A DNA stretch of 62,460 nucleotides from Zygnema cylindricum (taxonomy: Eukaryota > Streptophyta > Zygnematophyceae > Zygnematales > Zygnemataceae). Below the pieces are notes generated by a model, which searched no databases, was not told where the DNA came from, and worked only from the letters and a program-made list of their open reading frames with translations. Of the stretch, positions 26,559 to 39,029 are shown in pieces; the stretch's first letter is position 1; each line of letters begins with the position of its first letter. The position numbers were made by a program, and so were the translations under genes. The DNA lies in NCBI GenBank assembly GCA_037447655.1, contig JBBHKE010001774.1, positions 64,001-126,460 on the forward strand. Reading direction: 5' to 3'.

Positions 26559-28390
26559 TGTATTTGCATATTGACCCATTTTTTTGACAACTTAGAAAAT
26601 TCAACTAACGCTTAATTGCTTGAGATGCAGTTGAAGGGAGTGACTGTTTTTGGTGGGATATCTTTTCTATCATCTCTCACAAGGTTGTACACAAGTTAAA
26701 TTTAAGTTAAACTTTGTTTAGGACTTAAATTTGCAGAAGAAACTGATTTGTTCCTCTGGTGGGATATTTCTTTGTTTTTTCTTTCTCTCCCTTCCCTTTT
26801 TCTCTTCCCTGTGTCTCTCCCACTCTCTCTCCCACTCTCTCTCCCTCTCTTGCTCTCCTCCTCCCCGCCACCCTCTCATCTTTCTCTCTCTCCCTCTTTC
26901 CCTCTTTCTCTCTATCCCTCTTTCCCTCTTTCCCTCTTCCCTCATTCCCTCTTTCCTCATTCTGTCTTCCCTCATTCTGTCTTCCCTCTTTTCCTCCTTT
27001 TCCTCTTTCCCTCTTTCTTTCTGTCCGTCTTATCTTCTATCCCTTTTTCCCACATTTCCTCTTTCCCTTCCTAACACTTTCCTTCTTTCCCTTTTCCCCC
27101 TTTCCCTCTTTCCCAGCTTTCCTCTTTCCCTCATTCCCTCTTTCCCTCTTTCATTCATTCCCTTTTTCCTTGTTTTCTTCTTTCCCTCTTTCTCTCTTTC
27201 CTTCTTTCCCTCTTTCCCTCTTTCCTTCTTTCCCTCTTTCCATCTTTCCTTCTTTCCCTTCCCTCTAACCCTCTTTCCCTCATTCTCATTTTCACTATTT
27301 CCCTTTTCTCGCTTTTCCTCTTTCCTTCTTTCCCTCATTTCTTGCTTCCCTCTTTCCCGCTTTCCCTTTTTCCCTCTTTCCCGCTTTCCCTTTTTCCCGA
27401 CTTTCATCTTTCCTTTTTTCCCTCTTCCCAGCTTTCTATCTTTCCAACTTTCTATCTTTCCTCCTTTCCCTCCAACCCTCTTTCCCTCCTTCCCTCTTTC
27501 CCTCTTTCCCTCTTTCCCTCTTTCCCTCTTCCCTCTCTCCCTCTCCCCCTCTTTCCCTCCCTTTCTTTCTCCCTCTCTCCTTCCCTCTCTCCCTCCCTCC
27601 CTTTCTCTCTCAAACGCCCTTCTCTTCCTCAGGCCCTTGCAGCAGAAATGACGGGCGCGTTCAGCCGCCGTCTGGCTCCCTTGGGCATTGTTGTGAAGGA
27701 GTTGACAGGAGATATGCAGCTCACAAAGAGAGAACTAGAAGAAACTCAAGTCAGTTATTTATTCTTTGCGGTTTTTTTTTCTTTTCTTCTTGTTTTTTTG
27801 TTCGTTTCGATTGTTTTCAGGTCTGGTTTTTTCTTCGGTTTCGGTTTCGTTTTTGGTTTTGGTTTGTCTGTGTTGTGGAATCAATTTTGGTCTGGTTTTG
27901 TCTTTTGTTCCAGGATTTGTCTTCTTGTGGATCCTCGGTTCCTTAAAGTTTTCTGTTATTCTGTGTTTTCCCTTTATCCTAAATTTTCTTTTTCTTCTTG
28001 ACGAAGAATTGTAACGCTCAGCTATTCCATCTGGAGATAATATGACAAAAGAAAGAAACAGAGAAGAGGATGATAGCAAGACATGAAACGGACCCGAATA
28101 ATCTGGAAACAAAATAATAAGTTGAGTATATTTTTACAGATGATCGTTACAACACCCGAAAAATGGGATGTGATTACTCGAAAAAGCAGTGATGTTGCCC
28201 TCGCGACACTTGTCAAGCTGCTGATCATCGATGAAGTCCATCTTTTGAATGACGAGAGAGGACCCGTTATTGAAACACTTGTGGCTCGAACTTTAAGGCT
28301 TGTAAGTTGCATCCTCGCATCCTCGATTTATTCATTTGTAAGAAAAGGAAAGTTTTGGTGTGTGATTGCATCCAATTAGTGCAGCATCAC

Positions 28391-28440
<50 letters not shown>

Positions 28441-31400
28441 TTCTCTGGTCTCTGAACTCGGGAGAATCTATCTGAAAAGAGTTTTTCTTTTTTATATTGT
28501 AGGTCGAATCTTCCCAGAGTATGATCCGCATTGTGGGTTTGTCTGCAACTTTGCCCAACTATACTGAGGTACGAAACCACATTATTTATTTAATTTTATT
28601 CTGTAAACATGAATGCATTTTATCTATGTATATTGACTATTTATGGTGTCATCAAAGTAAAAGCTTCTGAGGTAAAGGCTTTTGTATTGAATCAGTTATT
28701 CAGGCAGAATCAGTCACATTTCTGACAGGCAATTCCATAATATATAATGTCGCTTTTCTTGATCAAATTGACCAGACGCACGGCCATCGACTAGTCTACA
28801 ATTGTCTTAAGTTCATGTGTTGAAAATTTGATGTAATCACGTCTTTTTAGGATTCAATTTTGGTTAAAATACCTAAAGAAACTGTAGGAGCTTAAAATCC
28901 TGCGATTAATTTGCCGATTCTTTAATTTATATGATTTGTTTGTTATTGCAGGTTGCCCAGTTTTTACGAGTAAATCCGGACACTGGTCTCTTTTTTTTCG
29001 ATGGCAGTTATCGTCCAGTTCCTCTTGCCCAACAATACATCGGAATCAGTGAACAAAATTTTGTGGCTCGAAATACTCTTATGCACAATATATGCTATAA
29101 TAAGGTGCTTTTCCTCCTTATTTTCCTAATCCTTCCTGTTATTCCTTATTTTCTGGTCAAATTGCGTTTTATCTCTGATTTTCCGACCAGATTCTACAAA
29201 CGTAAGGTGAAGGATCGACCTTTTTTGATTTGTGATGTTTAATAGTAACTGATTTTTTTTTACCAAGCCGGATTAATTGCAGATTCGAGGCTGGACTGAA
29301 GGCTACTTAGGTTAAAAAGTGGGACAGAAAAGGTTTAACCCTGATAAAATAAAGGCTGTAACTACTCAGAACACACAAAAACTAGAAAAAAACAGAGCCG
29401 AAAACATGAAATGTCGTAAAATATTTCTATTTGTAAATGTTCAATAGTGAATAACTTTGACTTTAACTAACACTAATATCTACAGCGGATATCCCTACAA
29501 CTACACAAAACACATGAAAACTAGGAAAAACCTGGTCGAAAGTATGGTCTAAGTTTGAGTCACGTTTTGGACTGCAAATGATTCATATCCCGGTTTTTCC
29601 GTTTGTAGAATGTCTACCGGATAATGTAACTCTATAAATAGTTTTTGTAAACTATTTTCGTTTGTATACAAAAGCTTACAAAGGGAAGCTGTTTACAGAA
29701 GTCGAGAATTTAGAGCAAAAGATTAATTTATTTAGGATTTTCCTGGAGGAAAAATGGAGTTAATTAACTAATGTTGAAATTGATTAATGCAGGTTCTCGA
29801 TTCAATAAGGAGAGGAAAACAGGCAATGGTTTTTGTACATGCTCGAAAAGATACTGTAAAAACAGCGAGAACTTTGGTGGGTATAAAACCCTAATAATGA
29901 TGCTAATGATAAAACTAAAAATATCAATTCTGGGTCCTTTGATGGGTAAAGATTGGTCAGCATCAAGTAGCATATGAGATTTTTCTGTTCAAGTAAAGAG
30001 TGAAGTTTTTCTATTTTTTACCAGATTTCGGATATTTCTTGTTCATAGAAGACGAGGTTTTTTTGTTCAATAGCTTGTGATTTTACTGTTTAGTAAAACA
30101 GGTGTTTCTGTTCAGTGATAAATTTTTCTGTTCAGGAAACGATGAGATATTGTTGTTGAGAAAAAGATGTTATCTTTAAGGACAAAACCCTGATGTTCCT
30201 TTTCAGTACAAGATGTGAGTTGCTGTTTGAACTTTTGCCTGGTTAAGACATTCTCTGAGATTTTATTTACAGGTAGAAATTGCCCAAAGACAAGGAGAGA
30301 CAGGAAATTTTACAACAGAGGAACATCCTATGGCTGGTATTATGAAGGTGTGTTTCCTTTACCTTTTATTTTAACATACTTCCCAGTTTGAATTGTATTA
30401 TATTCTCATTCATTTATTCCCCTCAAGTCTCGTTGCGGTAAAAATTGAAAGCTGTCAGAAGATGTTCCTTGTTTCGTTTTCTGTTACCTTTTTTTACATT
30501 TTAGTTTTTTTCTGTTAGTTGGTACATTTTTTTCCGTCAGTTTTACCCATTTTTACTCGTTTGTGAAATTAAAGTGTGTTTTTGGCGGGGAGTGGAAAGT
30601 AGGACATATCATCTTTGCTCTACTTTCACTTCAGACAAAGTTTTGTTTAAGTAGATCTCCTGAAAACTTTCAAAAAATCTGGTCGGTTGACAATATACTA
30701 TTCGAACGGCCACAAAATAAAAGCAGTATAAAATTCTCTTTTGGACTACACTATTTTTATTTTGAGCCTGTTTGGTATTAATTGGGACTTTTCCGTTACA
30801 CAGTTGTTGAGAAGTGTGACAAACCGGTTTTTCTTCTCATCTTTCCTTCTTCTTTCTTTCCTTCTGACTTGGAATGCTCAAAGTATTAATATTTAGTTAT
30901 AAATCAACCCATGTTAAAATTGGGTGGAAAAACAGAAAGAAGTGTCGAAATCGCGAAATCGGGAACTCGGGGAACTTTATGATTCAGGATTTGGAATTCA
31001 CCACGCAGGAATGCTAAGGAGTGACCGGTCTCTCACAGAAAAACTCTTCAGTGAGGGGCTTATAAAGGTGCGAAATTGGGGAAATTTAAATTGGAACTAG
31101 TTGTTCTTTGGTCTTGCAAAACTGGGGAGATTTGGAGATTTTAAAGTGAAAACAGTTTTAACAGGAGCTTATAATTGTAGGAAGAGAGAAAGAGGAAGCA
31201 CTTTTTTGTATGGCTCTGCGCCTCTTATTTTTGTTGGGAAATGCTTATGTTTCTGATGACAAATTTCTCTGAAAAATGTGCAGTCCGTTTCTGTTCATTT
31301 CAGTTTTATTCAGTTTCAGTTCAATTGAGTTTAGTTTAGTTTCAGAGAAAACAAGAATTAAAGCATTGTTTATTAAGCAACGTATATCAACCAACGTATT

Positions 31401-34400
31401 CCTACCAGATTTTCATAAGCTTGTAAAGAAATTGATTCGTTGTTGTTGTTGTTGTTATTGTCAATATTATGAAAAGGAAAGGAAAAAGGAAATGGAAGAA
31501 GGTATAACAAGTGACTGGACTGAAAAGAAAATGCTGTGACATATGTTGTTGTTGCTGTTACCATCTTCACTAAGAAAAATACTGGAAAAACTAGTGATAA
31601 TCGGCTAAAGAATTGGCATGAAAATGAAAATTGATTTGAAAATCGACAGAAAAACGATAGATTGGTTAAAGAATCAAACAGGTCAAGGAATTTGGCTAAA
31701 AATTGACGGTAAAATGTTGGGGACAGGTTCTTGTCTGTACATCTACCCTCGCGTGGGGAGTCAATTTGCCGGCACATACAGTCATCATAAAGGTGCTATT
31801 TTTTTCCTTTCTTTTTCATTTTTTTTTGTTTTTCATGTTTTCAAACCACAAAAACAAGATTAGAAAAGGAAAGTGGATGTCTTGTTACACAAAAGAATTT
31901 TTATCACAAAACACAGGAGAATGCATTAAAAATTGTTGAAACAATCGTTTTAAAGGAAAAGAATCTTTTCCTGTTTTCATTTCATCTTTTTATTCACAAC
32001 ATGGCTCTCGTTGTCTTTTGAATTTTTATTATTTTTTGGCAGGGAACTCAATTGTATGACCCCAAAGCTGGAGGTTTTACGGAACTTGGAATGTTAGATG
32101 TTATGCAGGTAAAAAATCCTTTCTTAAAATTATGAAATTTTGCTTAACCGTCAACCGTTATTAGACAAAAGAAATTATGGTGTGGGGTTTATGTTTGTGT
32201 TATGTTTTGAAATTCCATGGGTTCCATTTCCCCACAGAAATCGCAGATCTAAAGAAGCTTATCTAGATAGTGCCGACTCTAAGTTGATACAAACCCAAAT
32301 GACTGACACCTTGACAGTCAAAACTCGTATACAGCTTCACCCCTGTGAAAGAAGACTTTCTGTGTGCTCAGTTTCACCACAGAATGCAAAATTTGAACAT
32401 GTGTTTCGGACAGCATTCCCCACTTTGACTTTCCCTTACAAATGCCGCCACCGTGGCAGGCAAAAACTCTGACCGACTACACCCGTGTAGTCTGGACTCC
32501 CCTGAGTCCGCAGCAAAAAGAATCACTAAATTTGCTCCCCTGAGCAGTTAGTTATGGCTGGCCAAAGATGGCCTATAAATACAAAAGGTCACCTGGAGAG
32601 AGGCGCCTCAAACACGCTAAGTCCATAAACGGTCACCTGGAGAGAGGCGCCTCAAACACGCTAAGTCCATAAACTCCTACTTACAGCTACCTACTACCTA
32701 CTACTGTACCCTAGACCAATCAAAAGAGTGTATAGTACAAGAAGGTATAGTGGCCGATTGTACTTCTTGTACGACCATTGTACAACATGGCCTTCTGGTT
32801 GACACTTGTCAGCTTGGGAGCCATCGTTCCTCCCATCTTTTCCGACGTCCAATGATGTGGCGCCACGTGGCATAGCGCGCCGCTATGTCCGAAAGCCACC
32901 AAAGATTCACTCGGGTTTGGCGGCGGCGACGACGTCCGTCCGATCATATATTTTACACGGTTAGATTCGCGTCCACGAGCGCCGTTGTGTATATGTGTTG
33001 TTTCGTCAATATGGTCTGTTTAAGTGAAAGTGACGTCGCGTAATTTTTTAATTAAATATCAAACCATATACGTGTATCGTTTCGTTAACGCCTTGATGGA
33101 TAAGGTATACGTCTACATAGTAGTCTCACACCTAGGTTCTAATCCGGTCCAGGGCAACATTTTGGTCATCTATCAGTCTGTCTGCCTGTCCTCCTGTTTC
33201 TTTCTGACTATGGGGGCAGCCATGGTGACTCTCTCTCTCTCTCTTCTCTCTAGAGTCTAAATTAAGAAGTGGATATTTATTACTTCTTTTCAACATGTTT
33301 GAAGAATTAACGTTAAGAAAAAACAATTAGTATTACTAGACCTAAATTTAGGTTCAAGCGCTAGAATCTAGGGGGGGGCAATATATTGTTGTCCACTCTA
33401 AACTCTAGCGATACACGGTGTAGGGTACAAAGGGAAAAAAAAGAAAATGTTGATCATCGATTCACCTCAAATTTTTTCAACTGTAGCAAATCGCAAATGT
33501 ATTATGCAATACAAGATACAGAAAATACAAAGGAAACCCTAAATCGACTAAAGACATAAGGTTGACGAAACGAATTGCAATAAAGCTACAAATTCCAACC
33601 CGTATATGTTCGTTGGAGACATGCATTAATGGATGTGTGTAAATGCAAACATGAAGTTTTAAAAGATGAACAAAAGAAAGTCTTCCCTCAGTAAATCTTT
33701 ACTTTGTCCATTGTGCATGATGTGTTGGAGAACTGTCCACTTTGGACTCCACACGTGTGTATCGCGCTCTAAGCTGGACTCCACATGTGTGTATCGCGCT
33801 CTAAGCTGGTTCGCCAGTGCGCCGCTAATCGCCATATAAATTCGGTATTAGGCGCTTGCGTACACATCGTCCGGGTAGCTCAGTTGGTAGAGTTAGTGTA
33901 TGGTTTGCACAGGTCCCGGGTTCGATCCTCGGCTTGGCCATTTTCCAAAGTTAACACTTTGGCGCCCATGCGATAAGTTGAATGTCGCCGATTTTCAATT
34001 TACGTATATCGTGACACGTGTCATATATCGGAAAGCAAAAAACCACTATATAAACTTTTTTCTTGTAATACTCTACACTATGAATAGCTATGAGCGTTAA
34101 GAAATAGTTAGTATGAGGATTGATTTAGTGTCATAATTATATCTCCGGTCGGAATGACGTGGATGATTATGAACCGTAGAAAGGATTAGCGTTAAGAAAA
34201 AAACAAATCAGTTTTATTAACTTAAGCTTGAGATGCATAAGGTAATGCTTGACATCCATCTTAAATCTAGACATGTAAACTAAAGCTTGAAATTTACCTT
34301 AGAAACTTACTCTAAAACATTAAATCTGAACTAAAGTTCACAATCCGACTAAAGCTTGAAATTAAACAATGCCTGAAATTTAAATAAAGTTTCAAAATAA

Positions 34401-37400
34401 AGTTTAAGCTAAAAGGACAGCTTTAAATCTCAAATAGAGCTTGAACCTCGAGACAGCTTGAAATCTTATTTAGATCTTGATTTCAAAGGCATGAAATTAG
34501 ACCTAAATCTTGAACTTAAAAGTAAACTTGTAGTTGAGAAGGGAAAAAGGGGGAGAGGAAGGGGGGAAGAGGGAGAGGGAGAGGGAGGGGAGGAAGTGGG
34601 AGAGGGGGAGGAGAAAGAGGGAGAGGGAGTTAAAAAACTAAAAAACTAAAAAAAAAACTATTAAAAAACTATTTGGTTTGAGAAGGAAAAAAGGAGGAGA
34701 AGGAGAGGGGGATGCAAGAAATTCAACCCTATTCTTCAAATGACCTTGAGAGAATCCGAGCTAGGTCCGTAATGTCTGACCTCGAACTTGAAATAAATTT
34801 AAACATTGAAATCTAACCGAAAGCTCGAGAATTAACCTAAAGCTCGAATGTTGACCTAAGTCTCAATGGTTGTCCTATTGCTCGAAAATGACTTAAAGCT
34901 GGAAATCTGAACTAGAGTTCGAACGCTGGCGCTAAAACTTGAAAGTTTGGCCTAAAACTTAGAAATCTTGACAACCGAAGGCTTGGAAATCTGGCCTACA
35001 GCTTAAAAAAATAAACTAATTTGTGGAAATTGAGCGGTTTTTTTTTTTTATGCAGATTTTTGGAAGAGCCGGGCGTCCCCAGTTCGATACAAGCGGAGAG
35101 GGAATAATTATTACCACTCACAATAAATTGGCACACTATTTACGACTCATGACTCACCAACTGCCGATTGAGAGTCAGGTGAAATTGCAGATTGAATTTT
35201 TTTCCACTTCCTGACTTTATTGTCTGAATGGTTACACCTTTTACTGAAACAACCTTTGGATGGAAGTTTATCTCAGGATTAAATGATAATCTGAATGTTT
35301 AACCTTTTATACTACACAAGATTAAAGTATAAACTGAATGTTTAACCTTTTTTACGGATATAACTTATTTTTTTTTCCTAGCAGTTTATCGTGGCAGTTT
35401 ATTGAAAGACGAAAGGTTAATCTGAATCTTTATTTTTTTACTGAAATAACTTTAATTTTTTGTTTTCGGCAGTTTATCGCAAGACTGAAGGATAACCTGA
35501 ATGCCGAAGTAGTGTTGGGAACGGTCACAAATGTCCGAGAGGCTTGTACCTGGCTCGGATATACCTACCTTTTCGTCCGTATGCAGGCAAACCCTCTGGC
35601 TTATGGAATTACATGGGAAGATGTGAGTATATTTTCTCCCCTTTATGAGTAACGATTTGGCGTCGGGTCTTTTTTGAGTAAAAATAATCGGTCATTATTC
35701 TTAACTAAATGGAATACTACAGAATGGCAATAGATTTGTATTATATTATAGATTAACTAGAAATACGCTGAACCTCCCATAGAATTGATAATATACAGTC
35801 AATAAAATATGTTATACTTACCAAATATATTTTCATTTCACAATTGATCCAACGGTGTTCATTTCTTTCAAAATCGATAGGCACTATTTTTGGGTGTACT
35901 TAATACAATGATAAGTTTGTGTATTTCAAAAATCCATAATCATTGGTAATACCAAAAGAAGGTTTGACAAAACAATATGTTTAAATAATCGATTTCTTGA
36001 TACTAAGGAGAAGTTCAAAACTCGACATTCCAGATTCATTTTTCCTTGTAACATTGAGGGGGATAAAATCTATTAGGGTACTAATGTATTGTGGTTTGGG
36101 TATAAATATTATGTTGTGGTTTCAGAAATGTCATTGTTCTGGAGCAATAAAATTAATTCTTGTTAACTCTCGTTTTAGGGTAGAAGCGCTGCGATATTGA
36201 GACGACAAAACAAATTTGTTTAACGTAGTTTTCAGTTTAAACATTTCCATGTTGAAAGTATAAAAAAAAGCATATTTTGACGTCGTTTTTGAGTACAAAT
36301 GGACTTTGCAGGTGGCTGTAGACCCTCGTTTAGTGGCACATAGGAAATCTCTTATTACGGACGCGGCACGAGCTTTAGATAAAGCAAAAATGATGCGATT
36401 TGACGAGAAAAGTGGAAACCTTTATGTTACTGACCTCGGGCGAGTGGCTTCACATTTTTATATTCAGTATACTTCTGTGGAGACTTATAATGAGATGCTG
36501 ACACGTCACATGAGTGACAGTGAGGTACTAATTCAGTTTTTCAGTCCTTCGTTTGGCATAAATAGGGTTCCATTAATCTTTGTTTGTTTTTTTCTGTACC
36601 GTCAGTGGTACTGGTTTCGGTTTTGATATTGATTTTCTTGTTGGGAAATTTCATAAGCAAAAAAAGTATTGTTTTTTGTCCTTTTAGGTTTTTCTTATTA
36701 AAACTCTACCTTGTTACTGTGGATGCTTTCATCGTGTTGATAATTTTGTCATCGGCAGAATCTACACTGATTTTAGTACCATGTCTCAAGCATTCGCCCT
36801 GTTTTGTACTTAACTTTATTACTACTAAGGAAACCGTTAACTTCGTACATAACCAGTGTGAACCACACTAATGCTGGTGAACTTGTCTATATCAACTTTG
36901 CAACTTCTTTTTTTGCGGAAGCTGGAAAATTGCCGGGTTTCTGTTTCAAAAGTATTGATTTGGGAGAGAATTCTATTTTTGTTTGTTGAGTATCGATTTG
37001 GAAAAGGGATTTTTTTGTTTGTTTGCTAGTGTCCATTTGGTAGAGGGCATTCTATTTTCGATTGCTAAGTATTGATTCAAGAGAGGGAATTTTGCAGCTT
37101 CTTAATTTGGTTGCCCATTCTTCGGAATTTGAAAACATTGTTGTCCGAGAAGAGGAACAACCGGAACTAATGACGTTGCGAAACAAATTTTGTCCGGTGG
37201 ATATTAAAAGTAGTATTGAAGACAAGTTCGGAAAAATTAATGTCCTCATACAGGTGAGAACTGTGTCCTGTTATTTACACCTAATTAGCGTGGATGGAAA
37301 AATGGCAGTAAAGTGACAGCAAAGATGGAAAAATATTGTAAGCTTTACACCAAATTATGTAAACGGAGGGCTTTTCGCGGCCGGTTGTGATTACTTGTAT

Positions 37401-38998
37401 AACATTTTTCTGTAGCATTTAGATGGGTTGTCTTGTTTAGAATCCGCTTATGCTGTTATCCGTTTGCTATTTTGAACTGTGGTTTGTACTGTTGTTTTGT
37501 GTTTAAAAAAAAATTGGGCAACTTATGTTAGTGTAGACCAAGCCTCGGAGATTTGCATACTATGGTCTAGAGGTGAGTGTGAAGGAGAGAGATGTATTTC
37601 TTCTACTTTGTAGGGAACTAGAGGCATACACATTTGTCAACCAATTTTTTCCTCTTTTCTCTTGCCGCCTATTCTCCAGGCACCTTGTTTTCACTGCTGT
37701 CTATTTCCTCCTCTCTCCTTCTCGGTCACTCCTTCCTCTTTCCTTGACCCTTATGCTACTGTGTCTCTCTTCTATCTTACAGCAGAGCAAATTCTAACTC
37801 CAATCATCCATTTTCTTTCATATTTTTTGGCATTACATTTTCTGCATTTTTACTTCTTTTTACAGGTTTATTTTTCGCGAGGTTATTTAGATGCATTCTC
37901 CCTCGTTGCCGACAGTTCGTATATTAACGCGAGTCTCGGACGTATTATGAGAGCTCTTTTTGAGATCTGTCTCCGAAGAGGATGGTCGACTATGGCTGCC
38001 CTTCTTCTTCAGTATTGTAAGGCGGTGGACAGGAGAGTGTGGCCTCACCAACATCCTCTCCGTCAGTTTGATTCTGTCCTCTCTCAAGAGGTAAAAAAAT
38101 CTCTTAAAGAACTGCAGAAGTACTGTACAAACCTGAAAACAAGTGAAATCTTCGAGAGTAAGAGCTTGTTATTTTTGTGGTTTGATTCTGTTTCTTGACT
38201 CTGGGAGGCAAGGAGAGAGGAGGGGGAAAAGGGGGAGAGAGGGAGAGGGAGAGGGAGAAGTTGAGAGGCTGTGACAGGGTCTCTGGTGAGTAATATCCCA
38301 CCTGACGGGTTTTATGGTCTTTGAAAACAGATTCTTTACAAGCTGGAACAGAGAGGGGTGGAGATGGACAAGCTTTATGACATGGATGAGAAAGAAATCG
38401 GGGCTTTGATTCGACATCCACATGGAGGGAAGGTAAACTTTGGTTTCGTTAAACAGAGTAATGGAAGCCGGTCGATCTATGTTCACATCTGTTTTTTTCT
38501 CTAGCCTTTTTTTCGGATATGTTTTTTGCCTTTTCGGTTGACAAAAAGACGAAACTTCGCAACTTATTTGTCGCTGGATGGTTGTGAGCAAGGCTGTTTT
38601 GTTTTCGATTTACTTTTTGTTGTTCTTTTTTGCATTTTGGGAACAGCTTAACTCTTATTATGTTGTTCAAGTTTATGATTTTATTTGTTTTATTTTTTTT
38701 CTACAGTTGGTTCGACAATGTGTTCAAAATTTTCCATTTCTCAGTTTGTCTGCAAGAATCAGCCCTATCACCCGTACAGTATTGCAGGTACTTTTCTGAT
38801 TCTCGCAAGGGATTGTATTATTTCTGTTTTATAAAGACTGTCTTTTCTTTATCTTTTCTTTTTGTTTTGTTTCTGTTTTGTGCATGTCTTCCAATCGTAT
38901 TCTTTAGGGTTATAGAGTTTTTTAGGGTTTTTCTGCGACATCTTCGCTCTGTCATTCAACTGTCAATGTTCACTGTTCATTCTTTATCTGCTCTTCAA

Positions 38999-39029
<31 letters not shown>

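Noticed and set aside
26731-27651. Open frame of 306 codons and overlapping frames on both strands
   Set aside because: Pure CT/GA low complexity within an ASCC3 intron; composition explains the lack of stops.
33085-33160. tRNA-Arg-like sequence (gatggataagg and ggttctaatcc)
   Set aside because: Box-like words are present but no convincing cloverleaf can be drawn.
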